NCBI GenBank assembly: GCA_000488855.1
Contig: KI535284.1
Coordinates: 124,001-188,000 of the forward strand
Origin: Eubacterium brachy ATCC 33089
GTDB lineage: Bacteria; Bacillota; Clostridia; Peptostreptococcales; Anaerovoracaceae
Direction: 5' to 3'
DNA length: 64,000 bases
Shown piece after piece: positions 16,612 through 26,173 of this stretch. Each line of letters opens with the position of its first letter. The stretch's first letter is position 1. Below the pieces are notes generated by a model. The model ran no database searches, had not been told where the DNA came from, and worked only from the letters and a program-made list of their open reading frames with translations. The position numbers and the translations under genes are program-made.

Positions 16612-19245
16612 TTATAGCATATTTGATACTGCTGTAAATATCTCATCAGATTTTTCAATTAACTTTATACCTGCTTGTGCCATTTCAGGTTTGCCTCCGC
16701 CTCTGCCATCGGCAATCTTGGCAACTTCTTTAATAATGTTTCCGGCACTGTAACCTTTTGCTACCAAATTTTTAGAAATGGCAATTATTAGAGTGTTTTT
16801 ATTTTCAAAACTGCTCGTAAATACGAGTATCACATTTTCATGCTTATCTCTTAAATTATCACAAATTTCTTTGACAGAAGAAACATCTGAACCATTAAAT
16901 CTATGGCAAATCAAATCAACTCCATTGATAGTTTTCTTTTTATCCAAAAGGTCGTCTGCAACTTTCGCTCTGGATTTACTTTCTATTTCTTCTATTTTAT
17001 TTTGAAGCTCTTTCACTTGAATTAAATTGGCATTGATTTTATTTTCAAGTTCAAAATCAGTAGTCTTCATAATTTTAGCCGCATTTGTAACTATGTCATC
17101 TCGGGAATTCAAATATTCCCTAAGAGCTTTACCTGTAATCGCTTCAATCCTTCTTATACCTGCCGAAATACCCTTTTCTGATAATATTTTAAATCCTCCG
17201 ATTTGACCTGAATTTGATACGTGAATTCCTCCGCACAGTTCTTTGCTATAGTCTCCAATGGAAACCACCCTTACGGTATCTCCATACTTGTCCTCAAATA
17301 AGCCTATTGCACCGCTTTTTTCGGCATCTGATAAAGACATTATATCAGATGTCACGGGAAGGAATTCATCAATTTTTTCATTTACCTTTTTTTCTATAAT
17401 TGCGATTTGCTCCTTTGTTAAACTCTCAAAGTGAGAAAAGTCGAATCTCAGATTTTGACTATCTACATGGGAACCCGCTTGACTTACGTGTTCTCCCAAC
17501 AATTCTCTCAGCGATTTATGAAGCAAGTGAGTGCAAGAATGATTCCTAGCGCTGTTATTCTTGTGTATGATATCCACTTTTGTTGTTACAATATCCTCAA
17601 TGGACACTTCTCCATTTTGAATTTTACCTACGTGAACATAGCTATTGTTAACCTTGTATACATCGCTAATTACAATCTCTAGTCCTTTTTTTGATACTAT
17701 ATTACCGATATCGCTGACTTGTCCTCCACCTTTTGCGTAAAACACAGTCCTATCAAGAACTAAATTAATTTGCATTCCTTTGTGAGCAGTCGACAGCTCC
17801 CGTATTTTACCATCTTCTACAGAGAAAATCGAAATTACTTTACTTTCACATTCATTTAACTCATATCCTAAAAATTCAGTAGACAAATTATTTAAAAATT
17901 CGAGATTGTTCTCTTTCCAACCGAAATCTTTTTTATTGGCATCAGATTTACCTAAAGATTTTTGAATTTTCATGTATCTATCAAATTCATCTTTATTTAC
18001 ATCAAAGCCCTGTTCAAGCAATATCTCTTTGGTTATTTCAAATGGAAAACCATAGGTATCGTGCAATTTAAATGCCTTCTCACCATCCAATAACCTTTCG
18101 TTTCTCATCTTCATATCGTTTATATACTCATCTATAATAGTTAATCCCTGATTTAAGGTTTTAATAAATTTTTCTTCTTCCTGAGATATAATCTTTTTGA
18201 TGAATATTTCCTGCTCGCCTAATTCAGGATATGCTTTTTCTGAGCTTTCAACTACCTTATCTACCAATTTTGATAAGAACTCGCCGGAGATTCCCAGCTT
18301 TCTGCCGTGTCTATAAGCTCTTCTTATAAGTCTACGTAAGACGTATCCCCTTCCCTCATTAGAAGGCATAATTCCATCGCTTATCATAAAAGTAGCCGCC
18401 CTTATGTGATCCGTTATAATGCGAATAGAAACGTCGTTTGGATCTACACCGTTTTTATATTCCATGCATGCAATTTTGCAAATCTCATTTAAAACGAGTC
18501 TAATGGTATCAATATCAAAAATGCTGTCCGTTTCCTGCATAATACATGATATTCTCTCAAGCCCCATTCCCGTATCAATATTCGGATGGGCCAAATTCTC
18601 ATATGTTCCATCTTCTTTTTTATTAAACTGTGTAAAAACGTGATTCCAAAATTCAATATACCTGTCACAATCGCATCCTGGCTTGCAGTCAGGATCATCG
18701 CATCCGTATTTTTCACCGCGATCAAAGTAAATTTCAGAACAAGGACCACAGGGTCCTGTGCCTATCTCCCAAAAGTTATCGTCTTTTCCCAACTTTACAA
18801 TTTTATTTTCAGGAAAACCAATGCTATTCTTCCAGATGTGATATGCTTCTTCATCTTCTTCATATACAGTAACCCAGAGTTTTTCCTCCGGCAAGTGTAA
18901 AACTTTCGTCAAAAATTCCCATCCCCATGTTATAGATTCTTTTTTAAAATAGTCACCAAAAGAAAATGAGCCTAACATTTCAAAAAAAGTACCATGTCTT
19001 GAAGTGATTCCAACGTTATCTATATCATCTGTTCTAATGCATTTTTGACATGTCACCATTCTGGGTGCAGGAGGTTTTTCAATTCCTGCAAAGTATGCCT
19101 TGAGCGGTGCCATACCTGAATTTATTATAAGCAAACTCTTATCGCTCTTTGGGATAAGAGAAAACGATTGTCTTCTAAAATGCTCTTTGCTCTCATAAAA
19201 ATTTAAAAATAAATCTCTAATTTCATTTAAACCTAATTTTTTCAT
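16612..19245 (-). CDS. alaS: Alanyl-tRNA synthetase
   Basis: Charges tRNA-Ala and edits mischarged serine and glycine. The 877-residue length is standard. It has the class II catalytic domain (FFEMLGSFSFGDYFKK, and the RDRGEKYG-like metal loop rich in cysteine, CDDPDCKPGCDC), the editing domain with HSCTHLLHKSL and CGGIHVSNSGQIG zinc ligands, and the C-terminal DHHA1 domain (GRGGGKPEMAQAG). The start at 19245 (MKKLGLNEIRDLF) fits the family; in-frame codons further upstream lie before the promoter. The window also carries tRNA-Ala(GGC) at 58195. Confidence 0.97.
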   Translation of the reverse strand: MKKLGLNEIRDLFLNFYESKEHFRRQSFSLIPKSDKSLLIINSGMAPLKAYFAGIEKPPAPRMVTCQKCIRTDDIDNVGITSRHGTFFEMLGSFSFGDYFKKESITWGWEFLTKVLHLPEEKLWVTVYEEDEEAYHIWKNSIGFPENKIVKLGKDDNFWEIGTGPCGPCSEIYFDRGEKYGCDDPDCKPGCDCDRYIEFWNHVFTQFNKKEDGTYENLAHPNIDTGMGLERISCIMQETDSIFDIDTIRLVLNEICKIACMEYKNGVDPNDVSIRIITDHIRAATFMISDGIMPSNEGRGYVLRRLIRRAYRHGRKLGISGEFLSKLVDKVVESSEKAYPELGEQEIFIKKIISQEEEKFIKTLNQGLTIIDEYINDMKMRNERLLDGEKAFKLHDTYGFPFEITKEILLEQGFDVNKDEFDRYMKIQKSLGKSDANKKDFGWKENNLEFLNNLSTEFLGYELNECESKVISIFSVEDGKIRELSTAHKGMQINLVLDRTVFYAKGGGQVSDIGNIVSKKGLEIVISDVYKVNNSYVHVGKIQNGEVSIEDIVTTKVDIIHKNNSARNHSCTHLLHKSLRELLGEHVSQAGSHVDSQNLRFDFSHFESLTKEQIAIIEKKVNEKIDEFLPVTSDIMSLSDAEKSGAIGLFEDKYGDTVRVVSIGDYSKELCGGIHVSNSGQIGGFKILSEKGISAGIRRIEAITGKALREYLNSRDDIVTNAAKIMKTTDFELENKINANLIQVKELQNKIEEIESKSRAKVADDLLDKKKTINGVDLICHRFNGSDVSSVKEICDNLRDKHENVILVFTSSFENKNTLIIAISKNLVAKGYSAGNIIKEVAKIADGRGGGKPEMAQAGIKLIEKSDEIFTAVSNML

Positions 19246-19291
19246 ATATTTCGCACTTCTCCTGTTTAACATATCTTTTACTCGACTATTT

Positions 19292-19300
19292 ATTATATCA
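19292..19300 (-). promoter_or_regulatory. Extended -10 promoter of alaS
   Basis: On the minus strand TGATATAAT reads as TATAAT with a TGn extension, about 50 bases before the alaS start; the -35 is weak. Confidence 0.5.
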
Positions 19301-19377
19301 TATTTAAATTTATAAAACGTCATTTTACACATGATATACTTAAAATTCAGAATATTTTTCATCCAAACACATTTGAA

Positions 19378-20466
19378 TCATTCGATAAATCCACCACCTA
19401 TGACTTCGTCATCGCAATATAGAACTGCTGACTGTCCGGGAGCCGGAGCTCTCTGTTTTTGGTTAAATTCAATGATGATATGGTCGTCTGTAAATTCTCG
19501 TATTCGGCAAAATGCTGAAGCAGCTTTATACCTTATCTTACATCTGAGAACCTCTTTTGAAAACACTTCAGGGAATGTTTTGCTGTTTGAACTCTGAAAA
19601 TAGCAATTTGAAATTTTGATCGTGTCGGTAAATAAATCAGTATTTTCACCGATTACGATTTCATTGGCTCCGCTGTTTATCCCAGTGACAAATGCCGGTT
19701 TGCCGATGGTAATCCCTAGACCTCTTCGCTGTCCAACTGTGTAATGTACAATACCTTTATGAGTTCCCAGCACTCTCCCTGTAGAATCTACAAAATTGCC
19801 TTCCTTAGAATCTACGCCTCTCTCCTTTAAATAATCCGTATACGACTTTTCATCAGTAATAAAACATATCTCCTGACTATCTTTTGCATCAGCGTTAGAC
19901 AAATTGTGATTTCTAACGAAATTTCTTATTACATCTTTGTTCTCAACTTCTCCGAGTGGTAAAATCAGCCGCATTATATAACATTCAGGAAGCCTGTACA
20001 GCATATATGATTGATCTTTTTTTTCATTTTCACCCATGCAGATTACATGACAATTTTGTTTTTGACTGTACATAGCTTTCGCATAGTGTCCTGTTGCTAT
20101 GTAATGAGCATTTTCACTGTTTGCGACATCTATCAAAGTTTTAAATTTGATATTGGGATTACATATTATGCACGGATTCGGAGTTCTTCCCTTTGTATAT
20201 TCCAGCAAAAAATTATTTATTACACATTCTTCAAAATCATCACTTACATCTACGGTATGCAATTTTATTCCCAGTTCATCAGCGATATCTTGTGCTTTTT
20301 TTCTAGATTTTTCTTCTATGCGCTTATCTTGCTTGTGAACGTTAAAATACAGTCCGATGACTTCTAAACCTTTTGATTTTAACAGTAAAGCGGCAGCTGT
20401 ACTATCTACGCCACCGCTTAAACCTAAAACAACTTTTTTGTAATCTAAGTTATTTTTTGAATTCAT
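19378..20466 (-). CDS. mnmA: tRNA-specific 2-thiouridylase MnmA
   Basis: Makes 2-thiouridine at position 34 of tRNA-Lys, Glu and Gln using sulfur passed from IscS. The 362-residue protein has the PP-loop LGLSGGVDST near residue 14, the catalytic cysteine C102 in TPNPCIICN, and the second cysteine in SQEICFI near residue 198. Its ATG overlaps the iscU stop by one base, and the sulfur donor gene iscS is two genes upstream, so supply and use are co-transcribed. Confidence 0.97.
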   Translation of the reverse strand: MNSKNNLDYKKVVLGLSGGVDSTAAALLLKSKGLEVIGLYFNVHKQDKRIEEKSRKKAQDIADELGIKLHTVDVSDDFEECVINNFLLEYTKGRTPNPCIICNPNIKFKTLIDVANSENAHYIATGHYAKAMYSQKQNCHVICMGENEKKDQSYMLYRLPECYIMRLILPLGEVENKDVIRNFVRNHNLSNADAKDSQEICFITDEKSYTDYLKERGVDSKEGNFVDSTGRVLGTHKGIVHYTVGQRRGLGITIGKPAFVTGINSGANEIVIGENTDLFTDTIKISNCYFQSSNSKTFPEVFSKEVLRCKIRYKAASAFCRIREFTDDHIIIEFNQKQRAPAPGQSAVLYCDDEVIGGGFIE

Positions 20467-20912
20467 TATTCGTCTCCAATATCGTGATGATCATCTTCTT
20501 CCGCATTCGGATCAAACCCTTCCAAACCTGCATAGGTTTTATTATGCTTTTGTGCATAATCATATATAGCCGCTTTGATGGCGTGATCTGCCAAAACAGA
20601 ACAGTGAATTTTTACCGGTGGAAGTCCACCAAGCTCATTTATAATCTGCTTATTGGAAATTTCCAGTGCATCATCGATCGTTTTTCCTATGATCATATCT
20701 GTTGCCACAGAAGACGATGCAATGGCAGAGCCACATCCGAAAGTTTTAAATTTAGCATCAGTTATCACATCATTTTCAACTTTGATGGTAATTTGCATCA
20801 TATCTCCGCAAACCGGACTTCCATAGGTACCTATTCCATCCGGATTTTCAATTTCCCCCACATTCTGCGGATCTGTAAAGTGCTTCATTACTATATCATT
20901 ATACATTGCCAT
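20466..20912 (-). CDS. iscU: Fe-S cluster assembly scaffold IscU/NifU-N
   Basis: Scaffold on which IscS-derived sulfur and iron form clusters. The 148-residue protein keeps all three ligand cysteines: C35 in SPVCGD, C60 in FGCGSA and C104 in IHCSVLADHA. The start at 20912 lies two bases after the iscS stop and has AAAGGATGG upstream; an in-frame ATG at 20924 would overlap iscS. No iscR, iscA or hscBA genes accompany it, as is usual in Clostridia with the short iscS-iscU set. Confidence 0.95.
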   Translation of the reverse strand: MAMYNDIVMKHFTDPQNVGEIENPDGIGTYGSPVCGDMMQITIKVENDVITDAKFKTFGCGSAIASSSVATDMIIGKTIDDALEISNKQIINELGGLPPVKIHCSVLADHAIKAAIYDYAQKHNKTYAGLEGFDPNAEEDDHHDIGDE

Positions 20913-20914
20913 AA

Positions 20915-22087
20915 TTATTTCCATCCTTTCTCACTGGTAATCGGAGAAAATCTCCTTAATTTTTCTACAATTTCTACGAGTTTTTCTACAACATAGTCAA
21001 TATCTTCTTTCGTAGTAAAGTCGCCAACTGTTAATCTCAATGTTCCATGAATTATCTCCGCAGGTATCCCCATTGCAGTTAACACATGGGAAGGTGTCAG
21101 CGATTTCGAAGAACATGCAGATCCTGTAGACACTGCAATCCCAGCCATATCGAGTAAAATCAACATCGACTCCCCTTCGATATATTCAAAAGTAATATTC
21201 GCATTCCCCGGATGTCTGCTTTTTACAGAACCATTTACAATAGTATGAGGAATTTTGCTTGTAATCTCACTTATTAAATAATCTCTCAACTTGGAAATCT
21301 TTTCTATGTGCTCATCTAAAGATTCCATAGCAAGTTCTGCTGCTTTGCCGAATCCAACAATTCCGGCGAGATTTTCAGTTCCTGCTCTTCTTTTCATTTC
21401 TTGAGCCCCGCCATGAACGAAATTGCTAATCTTAGTTCCTTTCTTTATATATAAAGCTCCTATGCCCTTTGGACCATAAATTTTGTGACCGGACATAGAC
21501 ATTAAATCTATTCCTAAATCTTTAACGTCTATCGGCACATTGCCCACAGCTTGAACTGCGTCTACATGGAATGTAACGCCGTGTTTTTTTACAATTTCAG
21601 CTATTTTTTTTATCGGCTGAATAGTGCCCACTTCATTGTTCGCAAACATTACAGAAATTAAAACGGTTTTATCCGTAATAGAATTCTCAAGTTGCTCCAA
21701 ATTTACGAAGCCCTCATGATCAACATCCAAATAAGTCACCTCGACGCCTCGTTTAGCGAGATACTCTGCAGTATGTAAAATTGCATGATGCTCAATTTTT
21801 GTTGTAATCATATGATTTCCCTTAGTTTTTAAAGCATCTATCACACCTTCCAAAGCCCAGTTATCAGATTCCGAACCGCCTGCAGTAAAAAATATCTCGT
21901 TTACATTTGCATTTATAAGTTTTGCAACCCTTTCCCTTGCTCGATCCACCGCAAATTTTGACTCTTGTGCGATCGAATAAAGACTGGAAGGATTTCCAAA
22001 GTGTTCTGAGAAATATGGCAGCATCTCATCCAAAACTTCTTTCTTTACGGGAGTTGTTGCCGAATAATCTAGATATACATTCTTCAT
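20915..22087 (-). CDS. iscS: Cysteine desulfurase IscS/NifS
   Basis: PLP enzyme that removes sulfur from cysteine as an enzyme-bound persulfide for Fe-S clusters and tRNA thiolation. The 390-residue protein has the PLP lysine K202 in SGHKIYGPKG and the persulfide cysteine C325 in STGSACSSKS on the mobile loop. Of two nearby ATGs, 22087 is eight bases from AGAGGT, while 22093 is only two bases from it. It heads iscS-iscU-mnmA. Confidence 0.97.
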   Translation of the reverse strand: MKNVYLDYSATTPVKKEVLDEMLPYFSEHFGNPSSLYSIAQESKFAVDRARERVAKLINANVNEIFFTAGGSESDNWALEGVIDALKTKGNHMITTKIEHHAILHTAEYLAKRGVEVTYLDVDHEGFVNLEQLENSITDKTVLISVMFANNEVGTIQPIKKIAEIVKKHGVTFHVDAVQAVGNVPIDVKDLGIDLMSMSGHKIYGPKGIGALYIKKGTKISNFVHGGAQEMKRRAGTENLAGIVGFGKAAELAMESLDEHIEKISKLRDYLISEITSKIPHTIVNGSVKSRHPGNANITFEYIEGESMLILLDMAGIAVSTGSACSSKSLTPSHVLTAMGIPAEIIHGTLRLTVGDFTTKEDIDYVVEKLVEIVEKLRRFSPITSEKGWK

Positions 22088-22174
22088 AATCATCTACCTC
22101 TTTTCTTCACAAGATACTTATACCTTGAAATACTCTTTTAAAACAATAATTGAATTAAACTTTAATTTATTCAT

Positions 22175-22393
22175 CTATTTGTTGTTTTTATTAGCAAGTT
22201 CATCTATTTCCTCTTGCGAAAGATCTTCAACGAATTTTATTTTGGAGAGATGTCCCTTCACATTATTACGAATGCTCTTCAGGTATTCCCTTCTCAACAT
22301 TTCTCTTTCCGCAACTTCATCTTCCGTGAGACCTTCAGCTTTGTTTTTAGCTGCTAATTGATTTATTCTCTCTACAGTTTCTTTGCTTACCAT
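22175..22393 (-). CDS. DUF896 (YnzC family) small protein
   Basis: A 72-residue, highly charged helical protein. VERINQLAAKNKAEGLTEDE and EREMLRREYLKSIR are the DUF896 signature of two helices. Bacillus YnzC is in this family, of which some members are SOS-regulated; function is unknown. Start ATG 22393 has AGGAGG four bases upstream. It lies just before iscS. Confidence 0.9.
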   Translation of the reverse strand: MVSKETVERINQLAAKNKAEGLTEDEVAEREMLRREYLKSIRNNVKGHLSKIKFVEDLSQEEIDELANKNNK

Positions 22394-22896
22394 AGAACCT
22401 CCTCAACTCAACTATACATTTAACTATATAATTATACCGTGAAAAAGCATAAATTTCAAGGAGTATAAAATTTGAATGAACAATAAAATGTTTACGTACT
22501 TTAGATACCACGAAACACATATATTTAAAACCAAATTTATTTATGTACATATACACTAACTTAAATTATATGTCTTTATATATCTTTCAAATCTGAAAAC
22601 GCGATTGAAAATAGTAATTTTCAGTCTATCGATTGACTATTAGGCGAAGTAAAATCTCATAAAATTAATGCAACCACATATTTTACAATATGCAGTTGCA
22701 CTAAAATGTTATAAATATATATTTTAAGAAGAGTTGACATAAATTGGTAATTAGCACAATTATTACCTTTTCGCTCTATTAGATTTTTTATCTCGCATCT
22801 CTAAAACAGCGAACCTAAAAATCTTATTCATAATATCAACGCTGAGAATGCAATCTCTACACAAGATTTTATCTTCAAATCTCAACTCATATCCGA
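22394..22896. other. Intergenic stretch between comEA and the DUF896 gene
   Basis: AT-rich, with no convincing gene. It holds one notable hairpin at 22669-22700 and a short GGTAAT/ATTACC inverted repeat near 22747-22768; otherwise I see nothing. Confidence 0.5.
22669..22700 (-). terminator. Two-step hairpin downstream of comEA
   Basis: TGCAAC and CATATT on one side pair with AATATG and GTTGCA on the other, with a 2x2 internal loop and TTAC apical loop. On the minus strand TTAATTTTAT follows, so it may end the comEA transcript. Confidence 0.4.
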
Positions 22897-23571
22897 TTAT
22901 ATCGTAAGATAATTTTTTATTTTTTCATAAGTCTTTTCACCTATTCCATCAACTTTTTTCAAGTCTTCAATTTTTTTAAATGGACCGTTTTTTTCTCTGT
23001 AGTTCAATATTTTTTCGGACATAGATGGTCCTATACCCTTCACCGTTCTCAGCTCGTCATCTGTAGCGCTATTTATGTTTACTTTTTTCCCGCTCTTTCC
23101 TGTTACGCTACCACTTTTATTCTCATAATTTGTTTCACCCTTTTTAGGAATGTAAATTTTTTGTCCATCTCTTAAAACTTCAGCTCTATTAATTTTCGTA
23201 GTATCAGCATTCTTACTCAATCCGCCGGCCGCTTTAATTGCATCATCCAATCGTGATTTTCCGGGTAACTCTACCATTGTAGGTTTTTCAACCGCTCCGT
23301 CAATATCAACAATGATAGACTCGTCTTTCGTTTCATCGGGTAAATCGTCTTTAGTGTTCTCATTTGCCTTCTCACCCTGTTTCTCAGATATGGCCTTTGT
23401 AATCGCACTTTCTTTTTTATTATGTACAATGATAAAACTTGTCAACACTATGCAAAATAACAGCGTTATGACAATTATTTTTTTCTTGTGCTCTCCCAAA
23501 TTATAACGAAATATGAAATCTTTAATTTTATCTGATATCCTTTTAAAACAATAATTAAATTTCTTTTTCAT
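22897..23571 (-). CDS. comEA: ComEA-like DNA-binding competence protein
   Basis: Membrane-anchored receptor that holds incoming double-stranded DNA during natural transformation. The 224-residue protein has one N-terminal membrane helix (about 30-50), an SLBB domain (about 86-143, VDIDGAVEKPTMVELPG) and a C-terminal double helix-hairpin-helix (163-224: VNINSATDDELRTVKGIGPS and VDGIGEKTYEKI). ATG 23571 has AGGAG ten bases upstream. It stands alone; comEB and comEC are not nearby, as in many Clostridia. Confidence 0.92.
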   Translation of the reverse strand: MKKKFNYCFKRISDKIKDFIFRYNLGEHKKKIIVITLLFCIVLTSFIIVHNKKESAITKAISEKQGEKANENTKDDLPDETKDESIIVDIDGAVEKPTMVELPGKSRLDDAIKAAGGLSKNADTTKINRAEVLRDGQKIYIPKKGETNYENKSGSVTGKSGKKVNINSATDDELRTVKGIGPSMSEKILNYREKNGPFKKIEDLKKVDGIGEKTYEKIKNYLTI

Positions 23572-23973
23572 AATCTTCTTCTCCTCTGTGGATAATATAC
23601 TATTCCAAATCATCTACCGAGTCAATAAGAAATTCACAACGCATTTTTTTATTAAAAAACGCATAATCTCAACGCTGTATCTCATTTGCAATGAATATGA
23701 TTTTTTATTTTTTTCTATTTTATTAAAAAAATTCACATAAAACTATTTACAAAACAAATTTAATGTAAACATAACATCAAATTTATTCTTCACTGCAATC
23801 AAAGCAGGCCAATTAAATACATTTATATCAGTAATTGCAAAAAAATAAACCTGTTTCAAAATTTATGAAATCTCTAATTTAAAAGGTGTAATGTGATTTC
23901 AAATTCAATCTAAAACAGGGTGAACTTTAATATTAAATTTTAATTTAATCTGTGTTGATTTCGTCAGACTCAC
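23572..23973. other. Intergenic stretch upstream of comEA
   Basis: Very AT-rich, no gene seen. It should contain the comEA promoter, but no hexamer pair is clear. A long-range inverted repeat at 23850-23919 is listed separately. Confidence 0.5.
23839..23919 (-). terminator. Long-loop terminator candidate after the HD-domain gene
   Basis: On the minus strand CCTGTTT (23919-23913) can pair with AAACAGG (23856-23850), with a smaller GAAAT/ATTTC stem inside, followed by TTTATTTTTTT. The long loop makes it uncertain. Confidence 0.35.
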
Positions 23974-24540
23974 CTACTTTGACCGTGCATGGGTCTTTAT
24001 GAGTGCATCGACAGTTATACCCATTACTTTCTCTAATTCTTTAACGTAATTTTCCATTTCAAGTTTAACGATATCCATATGAGGCAGAAACTCCTTTCTT
24101 CCCATTTTTGCAGCCTTAGTTTTAATATATTCCATTCTCTTGGCTATACCTACAAATTCATCTTCCAGTGTAGTTCTATCTGCAATACACAATATGTCAA
24201 TTTCAGAAATTTTAGATATATCGTTAAATTTGCTGTAGGTCGTGTGCTGTCTTACAATCGTAGCAACATCATCATAACCTAATTCCTGCAAATAGTCTGC
24301 TCCAACTTCCTCGTGATTTTCATGTACCCTTGCAATGTCGTGAAGCATGGCACTGTAAAGCAACAATTCAATGTTAATTTTTGAATCTATTTTATTACTT
24401 TCGTTTAAACGGTTTCCTATTGCTGTAGCTACTTCACATACAGCCTTGCAGTGCTCTATAACGTGAGAAGGTGTACCGAATTTACATAAAATTCTTTCAC
24501 ATTCTTCTTTCATAGCTGAAATATTGTTGTTTTTATTCAT
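23974..24540 (-). CDS. HD-domain metal-dependent phosphohydrolase
   Basis: A 188-residue soluble protein with an HD domain: H67-D68 in MLHDIARVHENHEEVGADYL, an upstream H near residue 30 (VIEHCKAV), and later D117-type residue in ILCIADRTT. This family includes nucleotidases and small-molecule phosphatases; the substrate cannot be read from sequence. Its ATG begins two bases after the obgE stop, so it is translated with obgE. Confidence 0.8.
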   Translation of the reverse strand: MNKNNNISAMKEECERILCKFGTPSHVIEHCKAVCEVATAIGNRLNESNKIDSKINIELLLYSAMLHDIARVHENHEEVGADYLQELGYDDVATIVRQHTTYSKFNDISKISEIDILCIADRTTLEDEFVGIAKRMEYIKTKAAKMGRKEFLPHMDIVKLEMENYVKELEKVMGITVDALIKTHARSK

Positions 24541-24542
24541 GA

Positions 24543-25832
24543 CTAAAACTCATCTATATACTCAAATTCGAAATCTCGGATACATACAGTATCGCCTTCT
24601 TTCAGTCCCATACTCTTCAATTTATCAATGGCTCCACTTTTTTCTATGTATTTATATAAATATCTCACTGAACCAATATCGTTAAAATTAGTCGAATTAA
24701 AGATTTTAGTCAATTGTTTACCCTCAATTACATATTTGTGATTATCTCTTCTAACTTCGACTTTTCTGTAATTATCATCGGTATCTTCTCTTTCGAAATC
24801 AAATGTTTCCATAATTTCTTCCATGGAAGTATTTTCAACTTCTGCAAGAATCTTAGCCGCATATGCCATAAGCTCGGGAACTCCAAGATTTATAGGTGCT
24901 GAAATGGGAAAAACTGCATAGCCCTGATTTTCAGCATATTCTTTAAATAACTCATATCCACTATTGTTATCTTCTATCAAATCAATTTTATTTGCAGCCA
25001 CGATTTGTGGCTTATTCGCCAATACGTTGGAATAGGCTCTCAACTCCTTGTTAATAGTTTCAAAATCCTCTATAGGATCTCTTCCCTCACTTCCTGATAT
25101 ATCCACAACATGGATTATAATCTTAGTTCTTTCTATGTGCTTTAAAAATTTAAATCCCATGCCGGCTCCCTGATGAGCACCTTCGATTATACCTGCAATA
25201 TCTGCAAGCACAAAACTTGTATTGGAAACTTCCACTACTCCTAGATTAGGTTCAATAGTAGTGAAGTGATAATTTGCAATTTTAGGTTTTGCTTTTGACG
25301 AGGTGCTTAAAAGAGAAGATTTACCAACATTTGGAAATCCAACTAAACCTACATCTGCGATTAACTTTAATTCAAGAATTACATTTCTCTCTTTGGCAAC
25401 GCCTCCGGCTTCAGCAAAATTCGGAGCCTGTCTGATGGAACTTTTGAAATGCACATTTCCCTTACCACCTTTACCGCCTTTTGCCGCAACAAAGCTATCT
25501 CCATGATTTATCAAATCTTTCATCAAAGCTCCACTTTCTTCGTCTATTATCATGGTTCCCGGTGGCACCTTTATTATGAGATCTGCCCCTTTTTTACCGA
25601 ATCGCTTCTTTTTCATACCATTTTGTCCGTTTTCGGCTTGATATTTTCTTTTATACCTAAAATCCATTAAGGTTCTGAGACTGTTATCCGCTTTGAAAAC
25701 TACATCTCCACCCTTGCCTCCATCACCGCCATCAGGTCCTCCTTCCGGAACGTACGGTTCTCTTCTGAAGGTGACAGCTCCATCTCCACCCTTGCCTGAA
25801 CGAATATTTATTTTTGCTCTATCTACAAACAT
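24543..25832 (-). CDS. obgE: GTPase Obg
   Basis: Ribosome-associated GTPase acting in 50S assembly and stress signalling. The 429-residue protein has the glycine-rich Obg fold (GGDGAVTFRREPYVPEGGPD), a G domain with GFPNVGKSSLL, DIAGIIEGA and NKID, and a C-terminal OCT domain found in the longer Gram-positive form. The start at 25832 has AGGAG seven bases upstream. It follows rpmA, the usual rplU-rpmA-obg order. Confidence 0.97.
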   Translation of the reverse strand: MFVDRAKINIRSGKGGDGAVTFRREPYVPEGGPDGGDGGKGGDVVFKADNSLRTLMDFRYKRKYQAENGQNGMKKKRFGKKGADLIIKVPPGTMIIDEESGALMKDLINHGDSFVAAKGGKGGKGNVHFKSSIRQAPNFAEAGGVAKERNVILELKLIADVGLVGFPNVGKSSLLSTSSKAKPKIANYHFTTIEPNLGVVEVSNTSFVLADIAGIIEGAHQGAGMGFKFLKHIERTKIIIHVVDISGSEGRDPIEDFETINKELRAYSNVLANKPQIVAANKIDLIEDNNSGYELFKEYAENQGYAVFPISAPINLGVPELMAYAAKILAEVENTSMEEIMETFDFEREDTDDNYRKVEVRRDNHKYVIEGKQLTKIFNSTNFNDIGSVRYLYKYIEKSGAIDKLKSMGLKEGDTVCIRDFEFEYIDEF

Positions 25833-25882
25833 AATATTTCTCCTAAAATACAACAAAGCCCCTTTGACAGGGGCTGGTAAAT

Positions 25883-26143
25883 CTATGCTTCTTTTGGATA
25901 TACACTCACTTGCTTCTTATTTTTTCCGGCTCTTTCAAACTTAACGGCTCCGTCTATTTTAGCGAATAGAGTGTCATCACCGCCTTTGCCTACGTTGTTA
26001 CCAGGATGAATTTTAGTTCCTCTCTGTCTAACAATGATGCTGCCAGCACTAACATACTGTCCATCTCCTGTTTTAACTCCAAGACGTTTACTTTGACTGT
26101 CTCTACCGTTCTTAGAGCTACCTACTCCTTTTTTACTTGCCAT
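25883..26143 (-). CDS. rpmA: Ribosomal protein L27, without the N-terminal extension
   Basis: Large-subunit protein whose N-terminus reaches the peptidyl transferase centre. The 86-residue protein starts directly with [20 protein letters not shown]. Most Firmicutes encode about nine extra N-terminal residues removed by the protease Prp. Here an in-frame TAA lies six codons upstream of the ATG and the GGAGG site is well placed, so the extension is truly absent, and no prp gene lies between rplU and rpmA, only 30 bases. Confidence 0.97.
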   Translation of the reverse strand: MASKKGVGSSKNGRDSQSKRLGVKTGDGQYVSAGSIIVRQRGTKIHPGNNVGKGGDDTLFAKIDGAVKFERAGKNKKQVSVYPKEA

Positions 26144-26173
26144 CTGGATTACACCTCCTTATATAATAGGTAA

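Noticed and set aside
22347-22556. A short minus-strand frame upstream of the DUF896 gene
   Set aside because: It overlaps the DUF896 gene and has no ribosome binding site or homology.
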